Shown one piece after another: positions 1 to 7,924 of a stretch of 18,298 bases of DNA (position 1 is its first letter; the number at the start of each line of letters is the position of its first letter). The DNA is taken from positions 1-18,298 of the forward strand of contig JAYENB010000110.1 in NCBI GenBank assembly GCA_034721855.1, written 5' to 3'. The notes beneath the pieces were generated by a model. That model worked only from the letters and a program-made list of their open reading frames with translations, ran no database searches and was not told the DNA's origin. The stretch comes from JAQIBY01 sp034721855 (GTDB taxonomy: Bacteria > Bacteroidota > Bacteroidia > Bacteroidales > ML635J-15). The position numbers and the translations under genes were made by a program.

Positions 1-22
1 ATTAGGTCAATTAGGTCAATTA
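1..22. repeat. Short 9-bp tandem repeat
   Basis: Two full copies and one partial copy of the 9-bp unit ATTAGGTCA run head to tail at the very start of the window. The rest of 23-129 is AT-rich and shows no gene. The array is too short to assign a role and may be the end of a longer array outside the window. Confidence 0.6.
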
Positions 23-129
23 GAAATTATAAAAATGTATAAACTAAGAAATTGATGTTAAATAAATATACTGTGAATGGTTACTTTTATTCTCTTTTTG
101 CTTGACTTGCACATAACTACGGTACGACT

Positions 130-159
130 TTTGAAATTACTATTTTAATAGTACATTTG
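130..159 (+). promoter_or_regulatory. Bacteroidota-type sigma promoter for the LysM gene
   Basis: A -7 element TACATTTG (152-159) matches the phylum consensus TAnnTTTG, and a TTTG (130-133) lies 18 bp upstream as the -33 element. Transcription would start about 7 bp downstream, giving a leader of roughly 17 nt before the ATG at 183. The assignment rests on motif and spacing only. Confidence 0.6.
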
Positions 160-182
160 TATCCTGTTTATTGATATAAAAT

Positions 183-2114
183 ATGAATAGATTTTTCTGT
201 TTGACAATTGTAATGGTGCTTCTAACCGCCGGATATTCCCTGGCGCAGCAGGAATCCCCCGATATTCCCATTTCAGATGAAAAAATCATATTGAACGGAC
301 AAAAGTTTTATCTGCACAAAGTAAAACAAGGGCAAACAATGTATTCGATATGCAAAGCCTACAACGTTGAAGAAAAAGAACTATTGGTGCATAACCCGGA
401 TTTGTCACGTGGATTAAAAGCCGGTTCAACCCTGAAAATTCCTGTCAGGCCACTGAAAAGTGCAGAAGAAATGCAGCCAGAAATAGATACATCTGATTAT
501 CACGTGATTAGAATCAGGCGAAAGCATACCCTGTATTCATTATCAAAGCGTTATGATGTGACCATACAGGAAGTTTACGAAGCCAATCCCGGCCTGGAAA
601 CCGGCGGACTGAAAAGAAACGATACCGTTATTATTCCCAAGCATGCGCTGCAACAAGAAAAAGTTGATTTTACCGATCCCAAATTTTCCAGGGATACATC
701 AGAGTATGTGTATCATACGGTTAAAAAAGGAGAGACCTTATACCGTATCGGCGAAACATACAATGTAAAGCTAAAACATATTACCAATGCAAACCCCGAT
801 TTGAAAAACAGGGACATCTGGGTGGGAGAAGAGATACGCATTCCCCGTGAAAAGATACGGTATGTGCTTACCTTTCCCAAACTCAATGACAGCGTACAGG
901 CCCATGTGAGGCTTGATACCAGCTCAGTGTACGATACCATTAGCCCGGATTCACTCATCCTGGATGATAGCGTGATGCAAGTTGTTGATACACTGGAACC
1001 ATCCCGGATTGAAGAAATGAATGTGCTGCTTATGCTGCCCTTTAATGCAGAAGCAAACATTGAACACATTAAGGATAAAGAAAAAGATGATAAACAACCG
1101 GCGCTATACCCTTATACAGAATCTATGGTCCGGATGTATGAGGGTGTGCTTCTGGGCCTGGAACACCTTGACAGCCTCGGAGGTAAGATCAACCTCAATG
1201 TGTGTGATACCAGGGGAAGCATTGAAGAAACCAAAACGATTTTAAATGATTTGGATGAGCCACCGGATTTAATCATCGGTCCTATTTGGAAAAAGAATAT
1301 TGACATTACATTAAATTACGCTGATACCAATGATGTTAATGTTTTTACGTTTGTTGATCCCGAAAACCATGCTATGTTTAAGCATAAGAGCCTGATAAGC
1401 GTACAGCCCAATTTGCAAATTCAGTGGTTTTTCATTGCAGAATATCTTATTGAACATAATTATCCAGTGGTGATTGTACATGATGGAACTCAGTCAACGG
1501 TAGCATATGCCGATGAAATAAAATTCTCCATCATTGATTATTTTTCAGCTCACGGACAACCGGAATACGGGAACATTGCTACCATTGGCTACAGCAGGGA
1601 ACAAAAAGAGGCTGTTAAAAATTCATTGAGCGCGGAGGATACAAGCTTTGTGATATCTGTTTCTTCTGAGAAAGTATTTGTTACGGGATTGATGAATACC
1701 CTGTATCAATGTGAAGAAAAGGAAGTTATCCTGCTGGGCAATGAACAATGGTTGGAACAAAATTATGTGGAAATGGAAGAGTACAAAAAACTGAGATTCT
1801 CCTATGCATCTCCTGTGTATATAAATTACGATGACTCATTAAATCACAGTATGATACAACAGTTCAGAGAGTATTTTCTGGATGAACCGGATAAATATGC
1901 TTTCATGGGTTACGATGCAACTTTGATTTTTCCACTGATAATGAAATACGGGCACAATCTTAAGCCTGCACTTGAGTCTTCAGGTAAGATCGAAGGCTAT
2001 TCCATGACATTGAAATTTCCTTACAAAGGTGAAAACATGCCATTAATCAATACCGCCTTAAAATTAATCAGACTTCAGGAAGATTACAGGTTTGCTGTGG
2101 AATATGAAAAGTAA
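183..2114 (+). CDS. Secreted LysM protein with periplasmic-binding (PBP1-like) domain
   Basis: The 643-residue protein starts with a signal peptide (about residues 1-22, ending in LAQQ). Three LysM modules follow at about 42-88, 107-152 and 177-221, each opening with a pattern such as HTVKKGETLYRIG and closing in an IP motif. LysM modules bind the glycan backbone of peptidoglycan, so the protein should be anchored to the wall in the periplasm. From about residue 278 to the end the sequence resembles a type 1 periplasmic-binding fold of the branched-chain amino-acid receptor type, beginning at VLLMLPFN. The same architecture is common in Bacteroidota, where its ligand is unknown. No transporter gene lies next to it, so a sensing or wall-associated role is more likely than transport. 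It stands alone behind its own promoter, with 474 bp of non-coding repeat DNA downstream. The gene looks intact. Confidence 0.9.
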   Translation: MNRFFCLTIVMVLLTAGYSLAQQESPDIPISDEKIILNGQKFYLHKVKQGQTMYSICKAYNVEEKELLVHNPDLSRGLKAGSTLKIPVRPLKSAEEMQPEIDTSDYHVIRIRRKHTLYSLSKRYDVTIQEVYEANPGLETGGLKRNDTVIIPKHALQQEKVDFTDPKFSRDTSEYVYHTVKKGETLYRIGETYNVKLKHITNANPDLKNRDIWVGEEIRIPREKIRYVLTFPKLNDSVQAHVRLDTSSVYDTISPDSLILDDSVMQVVDTLEPSRIEEMNVLLMLPFNAEANIEHIKDKEKDDKQPALYPYTESMVRMYEGVLLGLEHLDSLGGKINLNVCDTRGSIEETKTILNDLDEPPDLIIGPIWKKNIDITLNYADTNDVNVFTFVDPENHAMFKHKSLISVQPNLQIQWFFIAEYLIEHNYPVVIVHDGTQSTVAYADEIKFSIIDYFSAHGQPEYGNIATIGYSREQKEAVKNSLSAEDTSFVISVSSEKVFVTGLMNTLYQCEEKEVILLGNEQWLEQNYVEMEEYKKLRFSYASPVYINYDDSLNHSMIQQFREYFLDEPDKYAFMGYDATLIFPLIMKYGHNLKPALESSGKIEGYSMTLKFPYKGENMPLINTALKLIRLQEDYRFAVEYEK

Positions 2115-2179
2115 ATTTTGCTTACTGTATTTGTAACTAATCAGTGTCAGCAAAAGTAGCTCCTCACCGCAAAGTCGTC

Positions 2180-2210
2180 ACCGTGTCCGGCGTAATGCAG
2201 TGAAGACGGA
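2180..2210 (+). repeat. 31-nt dispersed repeat, copy 1
   Basis: This copy starts ACCGTGTCCGG and ends TGAAGACGGA. It matches 28 of 31 positions of the copy at 18268-18298 and is related to the inverted copy at 16509-16539. It lies inside the gene-free stretch 2115-2588, just left of an octamer array. No coding potential or known mobile-element match is apparent. Confidence 0.7.
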
Positions 2211-2222
2211 GAGGCGCAAAGT

Positions 2223-2330
2223 CATGAAAGCACGAAAGCACGATTGCATGATAGCACGATGTCATACTTTCATGCTGTCGTAACATCGTCACATCGCCAT
2301 ATCGTGCCTTCTCGCTATCGTCATTTTTCA
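2223..2330. repeat. Degenerate octamer array in inverted arrangement
   Basis: From 2223 the sequence falls into consecutive 8-bp units (CATGAAAG, CACGAAAG, CACGATTG, CATGATAG, CACGATGT). From 2267 to 2330 it falls into eight consecutive 8-bp units in the opposite orientation, such as ATATCGTG and CTATCGTC, the reverse complement of CACGATAG-like words. The two half-arrays can fold into an imperfect hairpin. The array ends exactly where the 70-nt repeat at 2331 begins, and similar octamers follow the other 70-nt copy near 8313-8328, so the two parts seem to belong to one element. Nothing else recognisable fills 2115-2588 apart from the 31-nt repeat, and 2401-2588 is AT-rich upstream DNA for the next gene. 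Confidence 0.7.
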
Positions 2331-2400
2331 GCGTCTTTGCGTCTCAGCGATGAAAATTGTGTGCGTCTGTTTTTTAATTTTAGCACTGAGTAATTACCTG
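2331..2400 (-). repeat. 70-nt dispersed repeat, copy A (inverted relative to copy B)
   Basis: The reverse complement of this segment matches 8212-8281 at 66 of 70 positions by my alignment, without gaps. It contains the words ACTCAGTGCTAAAATT and GAGACGCAAAGACGC. The two copies are in opposite orientation and bracket about 5.8 kb. The segment has no open frame of note. Confidence 0.85.
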
Positions 2401-2588
2401 TATTTTAGTTACATCCTCAAATTTCACGTTAAATCCGCGCAAGTTTATGTATAATATAGCTTACAATAAGATTTGAGGCTGTTTAAAAATGTGGATGGTA
2501 TAAAAACTTAAGTACCAGGATAATCAGGCATATTTTTCTTTTACATTTACATGATTTTAATATTTCAGGAAATTAAAAACTTAATGGT

Positions 2589-3626
2589 ATGAAATTTATT
2601 GCATCTTGTTTGTGTCTTTCACTAATCTTTATGGTTACTCTGAATGCTCAGACGGTTACCCCACTCAACCGTATTGGGCAAACTCCGGGAGGTGCCGGTT
2701 TTTATGTTGATTGGCATGAGGCTACCAACAATCTCATCGTTGGGTGTGGAACAAGTTTGTGGGTATATGATATGAGTAATCCTGTATCACCGCAGATAAC
2801 AGGAAAAAGATCATTTCTTGGCCTTATCAACAAAACGGTATTGTATGATGACAGCACCTTATTGGTTGCTGCTACATTTGATGGTTTATATGCTGTAAAC
2901 CTTGCATCCGATACGCTGGAAATTCTGGACCATCAATACATTGACGGGCCTTTTGTAAAAAGAGCAGCGTACGATATGTCTGTTGTGGATGATACATTGA
3001 TGGTGCCATTTAATGGCAGGATTTCCAGATTGACGTATTCCCATCAGGATGGATTTGATTACCTTGATGAGATAGGACCGTTGACAGGTTTATATTGCCT
3101 TGATATCAGGGATAATTTGGTGGCAGTTGGACAACGTGGGTTATTTAACGGGAAAGTGTTGGTTTATGAAAAAGGAAATTATGATGCTCCCCTTGCTACA
3201 TGGCAGGATAGTACCATAAAAGGCATTAACAGAGTGCAATTTGCTGATGAAAATGATAGTGTGATTTATTTGTGTGGTGGATCCCCCAACGCCGGTTTTG
3301 ATTCTTATTTTCATGCGCTTGAATTTTCAGGAGGAAACATCGCATTGCTTGATACGTATCATATTTCAGGCATCCCAATTTTAGCGGCAGCAAACATTCA
3401 AAACATGGACAGTAGAAATGATACACTCTATCTTGCTACAGGATGTGGTGTTGATGTCAATATGGGTGCTCCGTTAACCTATGTGCCGGTTTTGGATGCC
3501 AGTGGCTTGCCTGCTGATACCCTGAGCATGATTGAATATTACAATCCGGGTTTATGGCATTTTGATGTGGCTCTTATGACAGGCACTCCATATATGGCAA
3601 CCTCCTCAGAATGGCTGGTGTCGTAA
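2589..3626 (+). CDS. Secreted beta-propeller-like (LVIVD-type) protein, 3' end probably damaged
   Basis: The 345-residue product has a signal peptide (about 1-21, ending LNAQ) and repeated blades with words such as LWVYDMSNPVSPQ (about residues 57-69) and GLYAVNL. These resemble LVIVD-repeat proteins of Bacteroidota, which are surface or extracellular and usually end in a T9SS sorting domain. No such domain is present. The frame stops after SSEWLVS, but moving back one base at about 3617 continues the text as GVVIL, the expected end of a blade, and that frame stays open to 3754 without convincing homology. I infer a frameshift or an older deletion that removed the C-terminus. It may still be expressed as a truncated periplasmic protein. 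The ATG at 2589 is chosen because it gives an intact signal peptide. No good promoter motif precedes it. Ligand and function are unknown. Confidence 0.7.
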   Translation: MKFIASCLCLSLIFMVTLNAQTVTPLNRIGQTPGGAGFYVDWHEATNNLIVGCGTSLWVYDMSNPVSPQITGKRSFLGLINKTVLYDDSTLLVAATFDGLYAVNLASDTLEILDHQYIDGPFVKRAAYDMSVVDDTLMVPFNGRISRLTYSHQDGFDYLDEIGPLTGLYCLDIRDNLVAVGQRGLFNGKVLVYEKGNYDAPLATWQDSTIKGINRVQFADENDSVIYLCGGSPNAGFDSYFHALEFSGGNIALLDTYHISGIPILAAANIQNMDSRNDTLYLATGCGVDVNMGAPLTYVPVLDASGLPADTLSMIEYYNPGLWHFDVALMTGTPYMATSSEWLVS

Positions 3627-3710
3627 TTTTAATCATCTCAGTCAGTTGGTGTGCTATTTATTCCTCATGGATATTTCATAACTGTATAATTTTTAATTAT
3701 TTCTATATTA

Positions 3711-3860
3711 TTATTTCGCAAGTTTCAACTTCCTTCGATTTAAGTATTCTTTAAATTCGGGAAAAGTCATTCCCTTAGTTTCACTTGCTATTTTTTCTTT
3801 TACTTCTCTAAAGAATTTAACTGTGTCAAACTCCTTTTTTGTTTTTTCTGATTTATTCAT
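3711..3860 (-). CDS. Small antitoxin-like protein (partner of PIN-type toxin)
   Basis: This 49-residue frame starts MNKSEKTKKEFDTVKFF and ends RRKLKLAK before TAA. The FDTVKFFREVKEKI segment and the following KGMTFPEFKEYL helix resemble the small antitoxins encoded directly downstream of PIN-domain toxins in Bacteroidota. I base the family on recalled sequence similarity, not on a search. Its ATG overlaps the stop codon of the PIN fragment by 8 bases (ATGAATAA), the coupling expected of such an operon. The frame is intact although its toxin is not, so it is an orphan antitoxin. It may be silent, because the upstream DNA that would carry its promoter is replaced by repeat sequence. Rich in Lys and Glu, it should be a helical cytoplasmic DNA- or toxin-binding peptide. 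Confidence 0.65.
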   Translation of the reverse strand: MNKSEKTKKEFDTVKFFREVKEKIASETKGMTFPEFKEYLNRRKLKLAK

Positions 3861-4002
3861 TGTGTATTATTTCTTTTGGTGAACGAATATCTAATTGTAT
3901 GTGTCCGTTTTTAATGTTAATTGTATTGTACCCTTTTATTTTAAAAACATTTACGATGTGTTTAAAATTCCAACTCACTAAAGATAATATTTTTTTTAAA
4001 AT
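3853..4002 (-). pseudogene. C-terminal remnant of a PIN-domain (VapC-like) toxin
   Basis: About 49 codons remain in frame after a TGA at 4003-4005. They contain LVSWNFKHIVN, then GYNTINIKNGH, then LDIRSPKEII, and stop at TAA. This is the characteristic C-terminal end of a Bacteroidota PIN-type ribonuclease toxin family, which is normally about 150 residues. The N-terminal two thirds, with the catalytic acidic residues, are absent. Immediately upstream on this strand lies dispersed repeat DNA (4054-4275). The stub could not be an active nuclease. The identification rests on remembered family motifs and on the overlapping antitoxin gene downstream, which agree with each other. Confidence 0.65.
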
Positions 4003-4053
4003 TCAGACAGTATTCATTTGCAGAGTGTTTTTGTTTTTTATATCAAGTTTAAC

Positions 4054-4275
4054 AAGGCTTCGTCCATTGCGACTCAATGAGCCCAAAACAGGTCGGGACA
4101 AGCTTTGTCGAAGTGACCTAGTCCGAACTTTTGGTTCCGTCTCCGCTTCTTGTCTCCGTTTCTCTACGCTGCCTGTTTGCCAGCCACGGCTGGTAAACCA
4201 TCTAACAGGGATAAGCTTACGCCTCATATCATACGGCACCGTCTCATGCAATCGTGCCATTGTGAAATCGTACAG
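4054..4275. repeat. GC-richer dispersed repeat region
   Basis: This block is more GC-rich than the AT-rich DNA on both sides. It holds short inverted repeats, such as GCCAGCCACGGCTGG near 4180, and words found in other repeat stretches of the window (CCGTCTCCGCTTC, TCGGGACAAG). Its minus strand has an 85-codon open frame rich in Arg and Ser with no recognisable domain, which I attribute to repeat sequence rather than a gene. The block lies where the 5' part of the PIN toxin gene should be, so its arrival probably destroyed that gene. Within 3627-4373 the remaining bases are AT-rich and apparently empty. Confidence 0.55.
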
Positions 4276-4287
4276 TTCTGATTTAAA

Positions 4288-4320
4288 TTTTAGAATAGAG
4301 CATAAATTTTTATAACTTTG
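4288..4320 (+). promoter_or_regulatory. Candidate promoter for the lipoprotein-helicase operon
   Basis: TAACTTTG at 4313-4320 fits the -7 consensus TAnnTTTG. A TTTTAG at 4288-4293, about 20 bp upstream, is an imperfect -33 element. The ATG follows 53 bp downstream. The -33 match is weak. Confidence 0.45.
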
Positions 4321-4373
4321 CGGTGATGGTTTTCTTTTGTTGATACAAACAAATTACAATTTGAATAAAATCT

Positions 4374-4706
4374 ATGCATGTCATGACATATAAAACAATA
4401 AAAATAGCCTTGGGTTTTTTACTGCTTGTCTTGTTAGCCGGTGGCAGTGCTTGTACAACCACACCCGATTGCGAATTAGATCATACCGGGACACTGAAGG
4501 TAATAAACAATGATTCCCGCGAGAGTGAAGTCAGGATGGATGGCAGCAAAATTTTTACCCTGGAAAGCGGGCAGGATAAAGAATACGAAGCTGCCTCAGG
4601 AACGCATAATATACGTTGTTTTACTACCGGCACAGAACCGGATGAAGTTGAAGATCAGGTTACCATCACCGATTGCGAAATAACAAGCTTTGAAATTCAA
4701 TATTAA
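4374..4706 (+). CDS. Small putative lipoprotein with PEGA-like fold
   Basis: The 110-residue product has a basic start, a hydrophobic run (about 11-24) and the sequence GGSAC with Cys27, which could be the lipidated residue. The -3 position is Gly rather than the usual Leu, so lipidation is probable, not certain. The mature part contains GTLKVINND, VRMDGSKIFTL, then an E-Y-x-A-x-x-G-T-H-N-I pattern, which resembles a single PEGA-type beta domain, plus three further cysteines that might form a disulfide. A second in-frame ATG at 4383 would shorten the lead by three residues and is an equally good start. Its stop codon shares a base with the start of the helicase gene (TAATG), so the two are translated from one transcript. 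Why an envelope lipoprotein is coupled to a repair enzyme is unclear. Function unknown. Confidence 0.75.
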   Translation: MHVMTYKTIKIALGFLLLVLLAGGSACTTTPDCELDHTGTLKVINNDSRESEVRMDGSKIFTLESGQDKEYEAASGTHNIRCFTTGTEPDEVEDQVTITDCEITSFEIQY

Positions 4707-7700
4707 TGGGTTTAACTGTTTACAAAGCATCAGCAGGCTCCGGGAAAACCTATACCATGGCCACAGAAATCATTGCTGTATTGCTGAAACATCCCGATGA
4801 ATACAAAAATATACTGGCCGCCACATTTACCAACAAAGCCGCAGGTGAACTAAAAACACGTGTTATCAATGTGCTGGGATTAATTTCTCAAGGCAATGAT
4901 GAGAAAGGCTATTTTAAAACCATCAAAGACAAAACCGGATTCTCAGATCAGAAAATCAAAAACAATGCGCAGCATGCATTGAAAAAAATCCTGCATGATT
5001 ATTCCCGGTTTTCTGTGAGTACCATTGATCGGTTTTTTAATAAAATCCTTTCTTCTTTCCTGTATGAAGTGAACATTCGTCCCGGCAGTGAAATAAGCCT
5101 TGATGATGAAGTGCTCCGTAAAGAGGCAATTGACAGATTGCTTTCAGGTTTTGATGTGGATACAAAGCTGGGTAAATGGCTAATGAATTATGCCAGGTTG
5201 AATATTCTGGATGAGAAAAGCTGGAACATCAGGGGAAACCTGGAGGCAGAATCCCAAACCATCACGTCAGAAGGTTTTTTGTCACGGGAAAACACACTTG
5301 AGCAGTTCATTCAGGACAGAACAAAGCTGGAAAATTACCGCAATGAAGTGCTGGGAATCCTGAAAAAACATGAAGCAGCTATGATCAGTATTGGTGAGCA
5401 GGCAAAACAATCTGTGCGGGATAATGGCTACAGCATAAATGATTTTTCCGGAAAGATGAGCGGGCCTGTCGGGTTTTTGCTTTCGTTAACAAGCAAAAAA
5501 TTCAGGGATATTACCGCTAAAGCAGAAAAAGCTGTGGATGACCCGCTGTTGTGTTTAAAAAAAGACAGGCAATCCGATGAGACCCTCGTGCAATTTGTCA
5601 CCAATAACATTCATCACTTGCTGGTGAAAGCCATAAACTACCTGAAAGACAACGAAAAGGAATATTTTACCGCTAAAGTGATATATGCTAACATCAATAC
5701 ATTTGGTGTGTTGCTGGATATTAACCATGAACTCCGTACATTGTGCAGTGAACGTCAGGTTTATTTTATTTTCCAGATGTCTCAATTGTTATACGATATT
5801 GTCAGTTTTGACAATGCCCTGTGGGTATATGAAAAGATGGGCACACGGTATAAGCATTACTTCCTGGATGAGTTTCAGGATACTTCCCGCATGCAGTGGG
5901 ATATTATAAAGCCCCTGATCGAAGAAAGCCTGGGTAGCGGTGGCAGCAATTTTATTGTGGGCGATGTAAAACAGTCGGTTTACCGGTGGCGAAATGGAGA
6001 CTGGACACTCCTGAGCAAGGAAGTGGAGCGGCATTTTCCACAATCCGTTGCAAAAAGCCTGGATTGGAATTTTCGCAGCAGGCGCGATGTCGTGCGTTTT
6101 AACAACCATTTAATGTCGGCGTTGTTGCCTGTTTTTCAGCAAGATATCGACAGTCAGTTAAACCCGGATAATAAGCCCGGATTTGATTTGTCAGATTTGT
6201 ATGATGCTTACATCCAAAAACCGCAAAAAACCGCATATCCGCATGGGTATGTGAAAGTGGATTTTTTGGATCAGGATGACAACCATGATGATGTTGGTGA
6301 AAAAGCCATGGAAAGCATGATCAGGGAAATGAAAATCCTGATGGACAAAGGCTATTCCCCCGGGGATATGGCAGTGTTGGTAAACAAAAATGACGAGGGG
6401 GGACGCATTGCACAACGCCTGATGGAGGAAAACAGGCAAAGTAACTATGATTTTCCTGTGGTTTCTCCTGCCAGCCTTTATCTGAAAGAAAATTCCCTGA
6501 TACAGATTATACTTTCAGGCCTTACCTGGATTGATCAGCCTGATAATCATATTGCGCTGGCGCAATTGGTTTATACCTATCAGTCTGAAATACGTAACAA
6601 CAAAGATTACGCTCCGGTTTCTGAAGAAGAGGCTAAATCCGACCTGATCAGTGAAATGCAACAGGATTTGCCCCGGGCTTTCATTCAGGCGGTGAAAAAC
6701 AATGTGGCGGGTTGGCCCCTGTATGATCTTACTGAAAACATCATTCAATGGTTTGGATTACATCATCATTCCGAAGCCTTTGCTTATCTGAATGCTTTCC
6801 AGGACCATGTGCTGCAGTTTTCCCAACACAACCCGGTAGAAATATCCGGTTTTCTGAATTGGTTTGATAAAAAAGCCCCCAGGCTTGAAATGCCTGATGC
6901 TGCCGGATCCATAGTGATCAGCACCATACATAAAGCCAAAGGACTTGAATTCCGCTTTGTTTTCATGCCTTTTACAGATTGGGATATAAGCAAGCGGGGT
7001 AAAGGAAATCGAATATGGGTAGCCCCAAAAACAAGTCCATTTGACAAGTTGCCGTTGATGATAGTGAATGCTGATTCCAAGCTTGAAAAAAGCCATTTTT
7101 CTGAAGATTATCGGACAGAAAAATACAACCAGTATGTGGACATGCTCAATAAATTTTATGTCGCCATCACCAGGGCAGAGGAGGGCCTGTATATCTGGGC
7201 TCCACAAAAAACCGGACAGGCGGCACACATGAATAAATTTTTGCTGACAGCCATGGAGTATGCTGGAAGCAGTGAAGATACTGAGCAATTGCAAGATTGG
7301 CATGCATGCTATAACAGAGAGAAATTGTGTTTTGAACGTGGAGACATTCCGCCTTGTAAACCTGATACATCAAAGCATAAGCACGCATTTTTCCTGCTGG
7401 ATGAATACCCTTTAAACATGCCGGAACATAACATGCGCTATCACCATCCGGGTGCCTTTCTCAACCTGGAACAGGATGAGACAATTCGTAATAAAACCAC
7501 GCAGGGGTCTGTATGTCATGCCTTGCTTGAAAACGTGCGAACCATTGATGACCTCGGTGATGCTAAGGAACAAATGATTCGTTCAGGACGCATCACCCAT
7601 GAAGATGCTGCAAATCTTGAACAATTATTGTATAAGGCCATGCAGCAAGAGCCGGTGAAATCGTGGTTCCGTCCTGGTATAACCGTAATTAACGAACAGG

Positions 7701-7918
7701 AAATGCTCATGCCTGAAGGCCGTTTTATCAAGCCCGACAGGGTTTTGATTGAGGAACAGAAAGCTGTGGTGATAGATTATAAATTCGGTAAACGTCACAA
7801 CAAACAACACGCAGACCAAGTACGGGAATACATGCAGGAACTTACAAAAATGGGGTATAAGGAGGTCATCGGATATATCTGGTATGTGTTTGCCGGGGAT
7901 GTGTATGAGGTCCAATAA
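4706..7918 (+). CDS. AddA/RecB-like UvrD-family helicase with C-terminal PD-(D/E)XK nuclease
   Basis: The 1070-residue protein shows a complete set of superfamily 1 helicase motifs: Walker A ASAGSGKT (8-15), motif Ia TFTNKAAGE, motif II LDEFQDTSR (387-395), motif III VGDVKQSVYRWR (418-429), motif IV WNFRSRRDVV, motif V STIHKAKGLE (739-748) and motif VI VAITRAEE (819-826). The C-terminus carries a RecB-type nuclease with D1011 (KPDRV), D1024 and K1026 (VIDYKFG), preceded by the GSVCHALLE helix. This is the architecture of the helicase-nuclease subunit that resects double-strand breaks for RecA in cytoplasmic recombinational repair. Length suits AddA of Bacteroidota. AddB, often adjacent in the phylum, is not found next to it. 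The gene is translationally coupled to the lipoprotein upstream and converges on the Smr gene 6 bp downstream. All catalytic residues are present, so it should be active. Confidence 0.9.
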   Translation: MGLTVYKASAGSGKTYTMATEIIAVLLKHPDEYKNILAATFTNKAAGELKTRVINVLGLISQGNDEKGYFKTIKDKTGFSDQKIKNNAQHALKKILHDYSRFSVSTIDRFFNKILSSFLYEVNIRPGSEISLDDEVLRKEAIDRLLSGFDVDTKLGKWLMNYARLNILDEKSWNIRGNLEAESQTITSEGFLSRENTLEQFIQDRTKLENYRNEVLGILKKHEAAMISIGEQAKQSVRDNGYSINDFSGKMSGPVGFLLSLTSKKFRDITAKAEKAVDDPLLCLKKDRQSDETLVQFVTNNIHHLLVKAINYLKDNEKEYFTAKVIYANINTFGVLLDINHELRTLCSERQVYFIFQMSQLLYDIVSFDNALWVYEKMGTRYKHYFLDEFQDTSRMQWDIIKPLIEESLGSGGSNFIVGDVKQSVYRWRNGDWTLLSKEVERHFPQSVAKSLDWNFRSRRDVVRFNNHLMSALLPVFQQDIDSQLNPDNKPGFDLSDLYDAYIQKPQKTAYPHGYVKVDFLDQDDNHDDVGEKAMESMIREMKILMDKGYSPGDMAVLVNKNDEGGRIAQRLMEENRQSNYDFPVVSPASLYLKENSLIQIILSGLTWIDQPDNHIALAQLVYTYQSEIRNNKDYAPVSEEEAKSDLISEMQQDLPRAFIQAVKNNVAGWPLYDLTENIIQWFGLHHHSEAFAYLNAFQDHVLQFSQHNPVEISGFLNWFDKKAPRLEMPDAAGSIVISTIHKAKGLEFRFVFMPFTDWDISKRGKGNRIWVAPKTSPFDKLPLMIVNADSKLEKSHFSEDYRTEKYNQYVDMLNKFYVAITRAEEGLYIWAPQKTGQAAHMNKFLLTAMEYAGSSEDTEQLQDWHACYNREKLCFERGDIPPCKPDTSKHKHAFFLLDEYPLNMPEHNMRYHHPGAFLNLEQDETIRNKTTQGSVCHALLENVRTIDDLGDAKEQMIRSGRITHEDAANLEQLLYKAMQQEPVKSWFRPGITVINEQEMLMPEGRFIKPDRVLIEEQKAVVIDYKFGKRHNKQHADQVREYMQELTKMGYKEVIGYIWYVFAGDVYEVQ

Positions 7919-7924
7919 ATTTCT

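Noticed and set aside
2223..2330. CRISPR array
   Set aside because: Units are 8 bp with no spacers, reverse orientation halfway, and no cas genes are present.
2475..2489. GAGGCTGTTTAAAAA, resembling an insertion-sequence end
   Set aside because: It stands alone, without a matching inverted end or a transposase nearby, so it is not enough to call an element.
4003..4260. An 85-codon minus-strand frame rich in Arg and Ser
   Set aside because: It lies wholly inside the GC-richer repeat block; its open state is best explained by base composition.
3839..4315. A 158-codon plus-strand open frame
   Set aside because: It runs antisense to the PIN stub and part of the antitoxin gene and then through repeat DNA; it has no recognisable domain and skewed composition.
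6758..7303. A 181-codon minus-strand frame inside the helicase-nuclease gene
   Set aside because: The opposite strand carries conserved helicase motifs V and VI over the same bases, so this is a shadow frame.
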